A stretch of 64,000 nt of DNA, from positions 434,001 through 498,000 of the forward strand of contig JADWQD010000015.1 in the NCBI GenBank assembly GCA_016110215.1, in the 5' to 3' direction. The notes under the pieces were generated by a model. It was not told the origin of the DNA and did no database searches. It saw nothing but the letters and a program-made list of their open reading frames with translations. This DNA is from Capronia americana (taxonomy: Eukaryota > Ascomycota > Eurotiomycetes > Chaetothyriales > Herpotrichiellaceae). Numbering within the stretch: position 1 is the stretch's first letter; the number at the start of each line of letters is the position of its first letter. The position numbers and the translations under genes are program-made. Positions 44,058 to 53,067 of this stretch are shown here, piece by piece.

Positions 44058-45593
44058 ATGGTGGGATCCTTCTACGGGGGATATGCCTCCAGTCTCAGAG
44101 GCAAAGTCCTTCAAGGGTGCATCATGGTCTCGTCAGCCGCGGCCTGGCTGCTGATCGGCTATGATCAGGGTGTCATGGGCGGCTTGATCGCGCTCCCGAC
44201 TCTCTTGAACGATCTGGGCATCAAGGCCGACGACGCGGATCTCCAGAGTTGGGTGGTGGCCATTTACGACATTGGGCCCCTGATCGGGGCCTTGGTCTGC
44301 ATGTCACCGCTCGGAAGCCGCGTGGGTCGGCGTGTCATGATCGCTATCGGCTGCCTGTGGTTGATCCTGGGGGCCTCTCTACAGGCGGCGGCTACCAATG
44401 CCGGATTCATGATCGCCGCGCGACTGCTCGCTGGGATTGGGACGGGCATCAATGTGACCATGGTGCCCGTCTGGATCTCCGAGACTGCGCCAGCCAGCCA
44501 CCGTGGTCCGCTTATCACGGGACAGATGTCCATTCTCCTGTTCGGCCTGGTGATTGCCTACTGGTTCGACTACGGCACGACCACCAACCTCGAGGGCTCC
44601 GTCCAATGGAGGCTCCCCCTGGCCTTCCAGTGTGTCTTTTGCCTCATCTCGCTGGGGACTATGCCCTTTCTCCCCGAGTCTCCTCGATACCTATACCTCA
44701 AGAACCACGTCAGCGAGGCCGACAAGATCATTTCGCGCGTCTACAGCGTGCCCATCGACTCCCACATTGTTCTCGAACATCGCCGCGAGGTGCTGGAGGC
44801 GATTGAGGTGGAAACAGGATCTAGCTTCAAGTTCAAGGACATCTTCTGGGACAGCTCCCCGGTCAATGCGAACTGGCGGGTGTGGATCGCGTGCATCATC
44901 CAGTTCTTCCAACAGATGAGTGGCATCTGTTTGATCGCCTACTACGCCAGCTACATCTTCCTCACCACGCTGGAAATGACCCAGTACCGGGCGGCCCTAG
45001 TGACCGGCGGCCTCGGCCTCGTCTTCTGGGGCGGCAGTTTGATCCCGATCTTCACCGTCGAGAGGTTCGGGCGCCGCATCATGTTTCTCATCGCCACGAC
45101 CGGGACCGGCCTAGCTATGATCGGCTTCACCATCTGTCTAGCCATTAACAGTCAATCGAGCTTGGTCGCCGGGGTCGTCTTCATCTTCCTGTACGACTTT
45201 TTCTTCGGCGTCGGCGACGGCATCGCCTACACATATTGCCCCGAGATCATCCCGCTGAACAAGCGCCATTCCGGCGTCGCAGCGTCGACCTTTGTCGCGT
45301 GGAGCTGCACCTTTATTGTGGTCAAGGCCGGGCCCCCGGGCATCCAGGCCTACGGGTGGAAGCTCTACCTCTGGTTCTGCATCTCGGGTGTGTTGCAGGT
45401 CATCTTTGTGTGGTTCTGTATCAAAGAGACCAAGGGTCTGACCCTGGAGGAAGTCGACATTCTCTTCGCCAAACCCGCGCATCGCGCCGAGCTCCAGGCA
45501 AAACTGCAAAGCATCGAGCATGCCAGAGCAAACGGATTTGAGGGCGTCAAGGACGTGGAACACGTCCACGAAGAATCCACCAAAGTCGAATGA
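44058..45593 (+). CDS. MFS sugar/polyol transporter, 511 aa, single exon
   Basis: Intact intronless frame. Sugar-porter marks are LIGYDQGVMGGLI (TM1), GSRVGRRVM (TM2-3 loop), ARLLAGIGTGINVTMVPVW, SETAPASHRGPLIT, PESPRYLYLK at the end of TM6, QQMSGICLIAYYASYIF (TM7), ERFGRRIMF (TM8-9 loop) and KETKGLTLEEVDILF after TM12. Length and topology match plasma-membrane proton symporters of hexoses, pentoses, polyols or related compounds. The C-terminal tail is Glu/Lys-rich. Codon usage is strongly GC3-rich compared with the HET/NLR genes, which fits high expression when induced. It lies downstream of the SDR on the same strand and may bring in the substrate of that enzyme (inference). Confidence 0.93.
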   Translation: MVGSFYGGYASSLRGKVLQGCIMVSSAAAWLLIGYDQGVMGGLIALPTLLNDLGIKADDADLQSWVVAIYDIGPLIGALVCMSPLGSRVGRRVMIAIGCLWLILGASLQAAATNAGFMIAARLLAGIGTGINVTMVPVWISETAPASHRGPLITGQMSILLFGLVIAYWFDYGTTTNLEGSVQWRLPLAFQCVFCLISLGTMPFLPESPRYLYLKNHVSEADKIISRVYSVPIDSHIVLEHRREVLEAIEVETGSSFKFKDIFWDSSPVNANWRVWIACIIQFFQQMSGICLIAYYASYIFLTTLEMTQYRAALVTGGLGLVFWGGSLIPIFTVERFGRRIMFLIATTGTGLAMIGFTICLAINSQSSLVAGVVFIFLYDFFFGVGDGIAYTYCPEIIPLNKRHSGVAASTFVAWSCTFIVVKAGPPGIQAYGWKLYLWFCISGVLQVIFVWFCIKETKGLTLEEVDILFAKPAHRAELQAKLQSIEHARANGFEGVKDVEHVHEESTKVE

Positions 45594-46615
45594 CTACCTA
45601 CCTAGCATACTTGGAAGTATCTCAGAGATGAAAAGTGGAATAGAGAACTTACGTATAGAGAGGCAAGTTGTCGATGTGAACCGATTTCCCTCAGACATCT
45701 CAGTCTCGACAAGTGTGTTTGGAGAAGCCCTAGAGCACCACTGTATATAGATGATAGCAAGACTGTCCATCTTCTTGTTCTTCTCCCGGTTACGCTATCA
45801 AGTGATGTCGTCCCAGGCTTCTTAGCATCTTTTCTCATTCTTGCAGGCCACACGGGTCGACCGCAAGATTACGAGGTAGTCTGGCTGTCAATTCCAGAAT
45901 CTGATTGGACAAGACAAATCGGCACATAAGGAGGGAGGCACGGAGGGAGACGACGTGAAGGTTCGGTCGAACGAAGGGACAGAATCGCTGCCACAAGACG
46001 ACCCGGCGAGAAGAGCGGATGGTCTTGTCCGCCGGTGAAGTTTAGGTCCTTGTCGACACCATACGCGGCGGTGGGGGAAAAGTTTGATACTGTACGAGGA
46101 CGAGTAGTGAGTGAGGTGAAAGTAAAGGTCAGCAGGGTCAGTGGGTCTTTAAAGCAGCAAGCTCACGGTGAGTCGCGCGTGGTCACGTGCGCAATATTGC
46201 GCATGGAGAAGAAATGCTTGCACGTAACATGAACGGTGGATATTATCACCCCTTGCGTCGGCCGTTATCTCCCTGTCTCCCCTCGTGCCCCTCCCCTCCA
46301 CGCCTTCCCCCTCCCCACGCCCGACACATCTTCCTCTCCCCTTTGGAATGCTTGCACGTTCCAGCAGGCAATCCAATCTGCTTCTGATATGTTGACGCAA
46401 GCACGTACGTGTCAATCAGGCTACACCGCTCGATGTAACCTGCATCTGCCTGTTTCTACGTCGGCCACATTAGGCTGACGCGATTGAGATGGTATATCTT
46501 GTAACTTCAGACCCACCGGCATGAAAGCGGCCAGGATCAGCACGGCTTAGAGGTCGAGCAGCTCCCAGGCGCATTCTCGAGAATTGACGCAATTACACAT
46601 ATAAAGTCGGCCATC
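45594..46615. other. intergenic region with palindrome and E-box
   Basis: About 1 kb upstream of the F-box gene. It contains CACGTG at 46184-46189 overlapping a perfect 16-base palindrome at 46188-46203 and a pyrimidine-rich tract near 46265-46345. No gene recognised. Confidence 0.45.
46184..46203. promoter_or_regulatory. CACGTG box overlapping a perfect 16-bp palindrome TGCGCAATATTGCGCA
   Basis: TGCGCAATATTGCGCA at 46188-46203 equals its own reverse complement and shares two bases with CACGTG just upstream. It is about 415 bases before the F-box start codon. Candidate binding site for a dimeric factor; function not shown. Confidence 0.55.
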
Positions 46616-48085
46616 ATGGATCGCCTCCCTGTTGAACTGGTCGGATATCTCTGTCTGTTTTTGGAACGACCGTCCCTTTGCTCTTTCCGCCTTAGCTGTA
46701 CCGCCTTCGCGCAGATCGGGGAGGAGCACCTATTCCGCGACTTCGAATTTCGCCTTTACCCAAACCATCATAGATTGCACCTGCTCAAGCTTTTAGTTGC
46801 GAAACCCTCAATAGCATCACGACTCCGCTGCGTCTCATTGGAGTCCGGCGTCCAGTTGGAGTACGCTGACTACCGATACTGGCAGACTCAGGTCTATCAG
46901 GACAAGAAGACCGCTTGGGAGAGCAGTGTTGCTGCCAGAGGTGCCTCCAGAGACGAGTATACGCGGTTCCATGAACAACTTCAAGCCAGGTTCACGGCGG
47001 ACCTACCTCGCAAATATGACCTGTACCGCTGGCATCTCGATCAGCAAGCGGCAGCCATGGCCAAATGGGATGTCAGGAACAAGCTCATGCGCATACTAGG
47101 CACGCTCAAAGAGTTCAGCCCGGCCCTGCGCCTCAAGATGATCATGGCCGAACCCCAGATCCAGCTGGAGGAGCTCGAGGCCTTCGATCCGGACAAATTT
47201 GCAAGCGACAAGCCCTACGACCCAGATCCACGTCGCAGGGTTTCGAACCGACGAAAGCATTGCCTAGCTCACTTTGTGAACTTCCTGGCCGCCGCCAACC
47301 TCTCCAACTGTGGCGTGACGGATCTGAGCGCCGTCGACGTGCCTCACCAACTTCTCACGCTTCCCGTAGTACATGGCTCGCAAGTCCTGGAAGAGACATT
47401 CCAAGGGCTGAGGAAGTTGGAGATGACAGTGGGCGCTTTTCCGCACAGCGACTGGCTTGCCCGTGGTGGGAATGGAGACGTCTATTACGGTGGTAGGAAC
47501 CTTGCTGCAAGAAGACTGAGGATGCTGTTAAACCATCCTTCAAATCTTGAGCGTCTAAGCCTGGAATTCCCGGTCGGACAAGAGTCCGAATATTCTTTTG
47601 ACTTATTTGACCAGACGAATCTGGATCGCTTTCCAAGGCTCTGGTTGCCGCATCTGAGGTCACTCGCTTTGCGCCATTTCAGATGTACGTGGGCAGATCT
47701 GGAAGCTCTCCTCGCCGAAGGAAGGAACCTCAACTCGCTGGCGCTGAGGGATTGTCGACTGGAGACTGGATCGATCATAGACTTGCTCGAGTATCTTCGC
47801 CGGAGACGATTTCCTACAGTGGAGCTCCTCGGAACTTGGTATGTTGATGAGGATTGTGGTCAATGGCATTCTCATACGGAGAGCGACTTCACTGGGTGCT
47901 CCGCTTCAACCTCATATGAAGGTCCGTATGCTCGGGCAGGGACACGATCCAGAGTGGACGATTTCATACAGGGCAAAGGCGAGTGTCCGTTCCCGCGGTG
48001 GACGGCAGAAGATGATCCTCCTCATGCTTGGGAAGAAACAGGGGACACGAGTTGGCATTTCATCGCGGGCCAGCCTCAACAATAA
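46616..48085 (+). CDS. F-box domain protein, 489 aa, single exon
   Basis: The N-terminus MDRLPVELVGYLCLFLERPS followed by LCSFRLSCTAFAQIGEEHLF is a canonical F-box (residues about 1-45), the part that binds Skp1 in SCF ubiquitin ligases. The rest has no named domain. Leu-rich stretches such as LEETFQGLRKLEMTVGAF, LNHPSNLERLSLEFPV, WLPHLRSLALRHFRCTW and LNSLALRDCRLETGSI are consistent with a degenerate LRR-like substrate-binding part, typical of the large fungal F-box families. The C-terminal 60 residues are hydrophilic. By family it would select a substrate for ubiquitination in cytosol or nucleus; the substrate is unknown. TATA-like tataaa at about 46601 lies just before the start. Confidence 0.88.
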   Translation: MDRLPVELVGYLCLFLERPSLCSFRLSCTAFAQIGEEHLFRDFEFRLYPNHHRLHLLKLLVAKPSIASRLRCVSLESGVQLEYADYRYWQTQVYQDKKTAWESSVAARGASRDEYTRFHEQLQARFTADLPRKYDLYRWHLDQQAAAMAKWDVRNKLMRILGTLKEFSPALRLKMIMAEPQIQLEELEAFDPDKFASDKPYDPDPRRRVSNRRKHCLAHFVNFLAAANLSNCGVTDLSAVDVPHQLLTLPVVHGSQVLEETFQGLRKLEMTVGAFPHSDWLARGGNGDVYYGGRNLAARRLRMLLNHPSNLERLSLEFPVGQESEYSFDLFDQTNLDRFPRLWLPHLRSLALRHFRCTWADLEALLAEGRNLNSLALRDCRLETGSIIDLLEYLRRRRFPTVELLGTWYVDEDCGQWHSHTESDFTGCSASTSYEGPYARAGTRSRVDDFIQGKGECPFPRWTAEDDPPHAWEETGDTSWHFIAGQPQQ

Positions 48086-49585
48086 GACGCCCACATCGGT
48101 AGCCGTTTGACAATTTCGCAGCACCAGATGCAGACCAGTGGAACGCCTTCACCACGGTCTTCCACAACCTTGCCAATTAAAATGCGGAGCGACGGCTTCT
48201 CCAGCCTTGAAAAGCCTCCTCGTGAGCCAAGCTGCCTTCTCGCTCTAGCCTCGCCGAGCTCGGCGACTGACTGCAACTGTTGCCCATGGTCGATCCACCG
48301 TCCACCTTCCCGACTGAGTTCGCTAGCCACGCATGTGTTCCGGGCCTGACAGATGCCCCGTACGACACGTCTTAATTTCACGGGCCGTCCATGGCGGTCA
48401 GCAGGTTCAATATCAGGATTGGAGATAAGCTCATTGTGCAGCAGGTGCCACCCAGCCTCTCATATCCGCCGGAATACGATCGGCATGAGTAAATTCTCAG
48501 AAGCACCTCGGCGAACGCTGTGCAAGGGTCAGACCAGCATTGACCTCTGCATCAGGCGGCTATCTGGCTGCGATGGCGCGGAGCAATGGCAGTTTAGGCA
48601 GGGGTGACACCAGGCTGAAATCACATTGCTCCAGCGGTGGATCGATGAAAGGGATCGGCGCCTAAGCTCGTTTCGTCACCTTCCTTTGCTCCTTGCATGC
48701 TGTGTGCAATTTGCAAATGTGCTCTTGAGCACTCCGAGCTCTGGGTTATTCTCCGTGACGGGGGAGTGGTGGTAGGGGGGCGTGGGGATAGGGCTAGCCA
48801 ATGGCGGCACCAATAGGAAACCTTGTTCGGATTGCTTAACAAGATGCAAGTCGGCCCCGGAGATGCGGTGCCAATGCCAGCACCATGGGTCCTTGGGTCG
48901 ACGCAAAATGGCCGACAAAAGTCACCTCGTAAAGCGGCACCGGTCTTATAGGGCTGGACCGGAATTGGTGCTTACGCACCAATGCAACTGACTCGGCCTC
49001 GAACCATGCCAGTTCAGTTTGCTCGCATATAGCTTGCCCAATAGCGTGTTACCATTCTGGGGCCGTTCGTGTGTATAAGATGAAAGCAGTCGAAGATTGC
49101 CCGACAGAGAAGTGGCTATTCATATGCTCTATAAAGAGGTCAAAATCAACGTCGGAATCATTCAAGAACATCTGTTCCCCCCTTCTCTCCATCCCCACGA
49201 CGACCTGAAGGCGAAGAGAGTTTGTCGCGTGGCCCGGCTTCGTTGGTGACGACTGGTTACTGTGAGTCTAGCCACTTGCAGGGCGAGCGCCCCGTGTTTG
49301 ATGCCATAATCGTCGCCCGGCTAACTCTCAGGAACAGGACCCCCTTCTGCCCACTGCGCCCAAGTCTGGTGCCCAGCAAGCCTCCCCAGGCGCTCATATC
49401 TTGGGCGGGTGTCCTCGCGAGTTGTGGAATCTCGCATGAACTGGAAATTCGAGGGGAAGCCCTAATTCGTCGCCTGAGGCCTTGCAACCGAGACGCTCTG
49501 TGCTGTTGTTGGTGACAGCTGCAACGCTAAGCACCAACTCGATCAAGGCCGCCGCTGCCCGTTACCCCTCATTGATTCCCGCATC
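48086..49585. other. 1.5-kb intergenic region
   Basis: Between the F-box gene and the bZIP gene. Short open frames on both strands lack family motifs. It probably includes a long promoter/leader of the bZIP gene. Confidence 0.4.
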
Positions 49586-51534
49586 ATGTCGAACAAGTCG
49601 TCGCCGAACTGGCTGTCGAAACTAAGGCGGTCTCCTCGTGAGTTACACACCCAACCCACCCCTTCCCATCCAAGACACACGAGTCCGAGGGGAGCGGTGC
49701 AGCACTTGCCCGATAAAGCATGAGTTAGAGTTCCCTCATTTCCGGTCCCTTTGATGGTGTACCGATCTTGAGCGAAACGGGTGTTGCCGAGCAGACGGAC
49801 CCGATCGCCTCAGGCGGGTGACTTTGTGCATCGCAATCTGTAGCTAACTCCCACCGCGCTACTCACAGTACCCCGATCGACTGAAACCGCGGCCTCGTCT
49901 GAAGGAGGGGACATCGACAATGATGCCAAAGCCAGACGACGCGAGCAGGTCAGGCGTGCCCAGAGGTAAGGAACGATTCCATTGCCACCCCTCGCCGCTG
50001 GTGCCGGTGCCGAGAACCAGGCAGAGACGAGCCTACGTTGGCCTCAAGGATTCTTCGGATCCAGATGCCCGATTTCTCGAAATAAACTATGGCAGCACTG
50101 GCTAACCACGGGCGATCACGTCAACGCGAAAAACAGAACCCACCGCGACCGCAAAGCTACGTACGTCAAGACTCTGGAGGCCGAAGTTGCCAAACTGCGC
50201 GCCCGCGATTCTGCTCATGAGGCCGAACTGCTCGCCTGCCGCATGACCATCCGCCGGCTCAAGGAACTGATCAAGTATCACAAAATCCCGCTCCCCCTGG
50301 ATTTGGCATCGGACCCGAACTTCCACAGCCCTCAGGCGACGATTGAACTGCTCGGGTTTCCCAACCAAACCATCCGCGCGCAGATGCCGCCTCCTGAATC
50401 ATACTTCCCGGGCTCGCCACTGCAACAATCACAACAGCAGCCTGGCAATATATTATCCTCGGCCGACCACCTCTCCTACAACCCTCTTCATCACTCCGGC
50501 TCGACCACATCGTCGAGCGATCTGTTCTCCGGCCTGACCATCAGCGAGGCCCCGACGTCCCTGCACGCCCCGTCCATCTATTCCCAGACCGCCAGCTCCG
50601 CGCCGCCCATCCCCCCGATCTCCTCCGCAATGCCCCATCCTCAGGGCCTCGGCGCCACGCAGGTGGGAGTCGACTTTGTGCTCGCGCTCGAGCACGTCTG
50701 TCTCGAACACCACGCCGCCCACGCCAGTGCGGACGACGGGTCCGGCCACGAAATGATGCTCATGAGTCCTATCATGTGGCACAGTCCTGCCGCTGCTGCT
50801 ACCGGCGGCGGCCGGCCACAGCAGCACTCGTCCGCCGCGCGACAACCCAGTCCTGCGACAAGACCCGCAGGCGGGGCGCCGACGAGCTCGGGCCTCCCCT
50901 CGGGGACACGCTGGTCCGTCCCGGCGATCGAACTGGAGAAACTGCTCGACTTCTCGGACAGACTGTCGCTGGAAGGCGAGATCACGCCCGTCGAAGCGTG
51001 GCAGCGGATCCGCCAACATCCCAACTTTGAAGGCATGACGAGAGACGGGCTTGAAAGTCTGAAGCAGACTCTCCTGCCCGAAGTGACGTGTTACGGGTGA
51101 GCTACGATCTAATACATCCTCCCTGGGCTGCTGCTTCTCGTGATCCCCTAACAGCGCTCTACAATTCTCTGCCTCTTTGTTTTTATCCCCCCAAGGAGGA
51201 AGGACGGAGTTATTGTTGTTGTTGTCGTTGTTGTTTTTATTCCCCCTTTCCCCCAACGGCGTTTTGTGCAATGAATGAATGAACGAATGGTTGGGGAATG
51301 TATGCATGTTTGCTGCACACATACTTGGGATGGCATGGGGAGAAAGAGAAAGAAAAGCGAGCGCGGCGCCGATGCGCCGATTATAACCTCTTTTTTGTCG
51401 TGGTCAAATTCGAGGGAACATGGTTGATTAATTCGTTCGCTGTCGCTCTGTTTAGATTCGGCGCCGTCATTGACGAAGGCTACTTCGAATCCCTCCTTCA
51501 CCAGGCTCTAGGCGGAGATCCGTCTTCGCTTTAA
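49586..51534 (+). CDS. bZIP transcription factor with atypical basic region, four exons
   Basis: Exon 1 49586-49637 (MSNKSSPNWLSKLRRSP). Exon 2 starts at 49869 and runs to the basic region ...NDAKARRREQVRRAQR, with the donor gtaagg splitting the Arg codon. Exon 3 continues THRDRKATYVKTLEAEVAKL with a leucine-zipper-like coiled coil (ETLEAEV...L...LLACRMTIRRLKEL). A Pro/Ser/Gln-rich middle follows, then a conserved C-terminal segment (EITPVEAWQRIRQHPNFEGM, LESLKQTLLPEVTCYG). After a 359-nt last intron comes FGAVIDEGYFESLLHQALGG. Stop TAA at 51532. The basic region lacks the otherwise invariant Asn (V-R-R-A-Q-R instead of N-R-x-A-Q-R). The Tyr/Phe-rich C-terminal motif suggests a conserved fungal bZIP subfamily. 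Nuclear; targets unknown. Confidence 0.88.
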
Positions 51535-51802
51535 CCTCCCCGCCCCCCACGCGCGTTTACCACCCGTCGTCGTCGTCGTCGGTGCCGACGTACGTTTGCG
51601 TGCGGTGGATTAAAAGGCGTTCGTTCAGTTCAGTTCACTTTACTCGTTCGTCAAGCGAGGATTCTCCAGTACGAGTACGTTTCTCACTCACATCGCTTAC
51701 TGTCCTAACCCTGCACTGCACTGCACTGCACTCCACTTCCTTTCCATACCCACCACACCATTCCATTCCAATCCAATCTGATGGACGCACTGACCCGGGA
51801 TA

Positions 51803-51898
51803 GTACAGGACCGGATACAGGACAGGGTATAGGACAGGGTACAGGACAGGGCAGGGCATGGGTACGGGTAGAAACCAGGACAGGACAGGACAGGGTAC
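51803..51898. repeat. ACAGGACAGGG minisatellite-like repeat
   Basis: Imperfect repeats of (T/G)ACAGGACAGGG(T/G) around 51803-51856 and GGACAGGACAGGA at 51875-51898, interrupted by unique sequence. Confidence 0.85.
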
Positions 51899-51981
51899 GA
51901 TCCGCAGTTAATCTCTGCTCGGGCCTAGTTACCCCCCTTGCCATCCATTCGCATTGCATCGTCCTGTCAGATTCAAATTCG

Positions 51982-52025
51982 AGAGTCAGAGTCGAGAGTC
52001 AGAGTCAAGAGTCAGAGTCAGACTC
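51982..52025. repeat. AGAGTC hexamer repeat
   Basis: GAGAGTCAGAGTC words recur about six times in an almost unbroken run. Confidence 0.85.
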
Positions 52026-52480
52026 GAATTCAGACTCATTCATCCATGATCATCACACGATGGATAGCGCGCCGGGTATTCGCCCTCGCGCCATCCCACC
52101 CCTCCATAAAAAGAATGAATGACGCGACAGGACAGGACGATGCGCAAGATTTGGAATACTCAATTCAATTTATTTTCTGTGGGGCCTCCTACGCCCTCTT
52201 TCTCCCTTTGCGGTGCGGTGCATTGCGCAGCAGATAGGAAGGGATCGTGAGACGCGGCGGATGCGGATGTAGACGAAAACTATGCGTACTGTGTACGAGT
52301 ACCGAGTATGGCGATGAAAAAAATGCAAGGCTGGGATGGGGACGGGACGGGGACGGGGACGCTGTTCGTCTGGCGTGTGCGTGTGCGTTGTGAGTTGTGG
52401 ATAGATTGCAGTAAACTAGCGGTAGTGAGCATCTCATGATTCCATAATCATACTCGTACAATACTGGGGTATTGGCGTGC

Positions 52481-52527
52481 AGGCGAACAGGCGAGGAGGC
52501 GAGGAGGCGAGTAGGCGAGCAAGCGGG
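52481..52527. repeat. AGGCGA(G/A)-type repeat
   Basis: Roughly six copies of AGGCGAGG/AGGCGA with small variations. Confidence 0.85.
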
Positions 52528-53038
52528 TCTGGGATCAGTCAGTCAGTCACATACTGTGTACAAGTCAGTTACGTAGTCCAGGTCGATCAGTGTCAATCAA
52601 ATCAGATAATGTACCTCGTATCCTATTAGTCAACTCATCCGTACACAGTCCAGTACAGTCCTAGTCACACGTCTGTGGCCTGGCCCTGCGTCCTGGAGCT
52701 CACCACCTCCCTCGCGGGCCCCCCTATCCCAGTACTGCAAGGGGTAAAAAACAAGAGTTACTGTAGCCAAGACTCAAAGCCCAAGACACCAAGACCCAAG
52801 ACACTGACTGGAGGCGGAAAGGCGGGAGGCGTGTGTTCGGGTTTTGCTTGTTAGGAGGAAAAAACCCAACGAAACGCGCTGCAGACCCCAGGCACGCACG
52901 CAACGCAGGCCAGGCTTTGGGAGGTACATATCAGACTAGGACGAAAGAAGGGGAATATTTCTTCTCTTTGTCTGTGTGCCGTACTATTACCTACACAGTA
53001 ATTACCTGGGCAGACTTTACGCTAGACCTTGCAAGCAA

Positions 53039-53067
53039 GCTGGACGCTGGATGCTGGACGCTGGACG
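53039..53067. repeat. GCTGGACGCTGGATG repeat
   Basis: Four near-perfect copies of GCTGGACG/GCTGGATG in a row. Confidence 0.85.

Noticed and set aside
48107..48381. Short frames on both strands after the F-box gene
   Set aside because: Short, overlapping and without motif; likely 3' flank.
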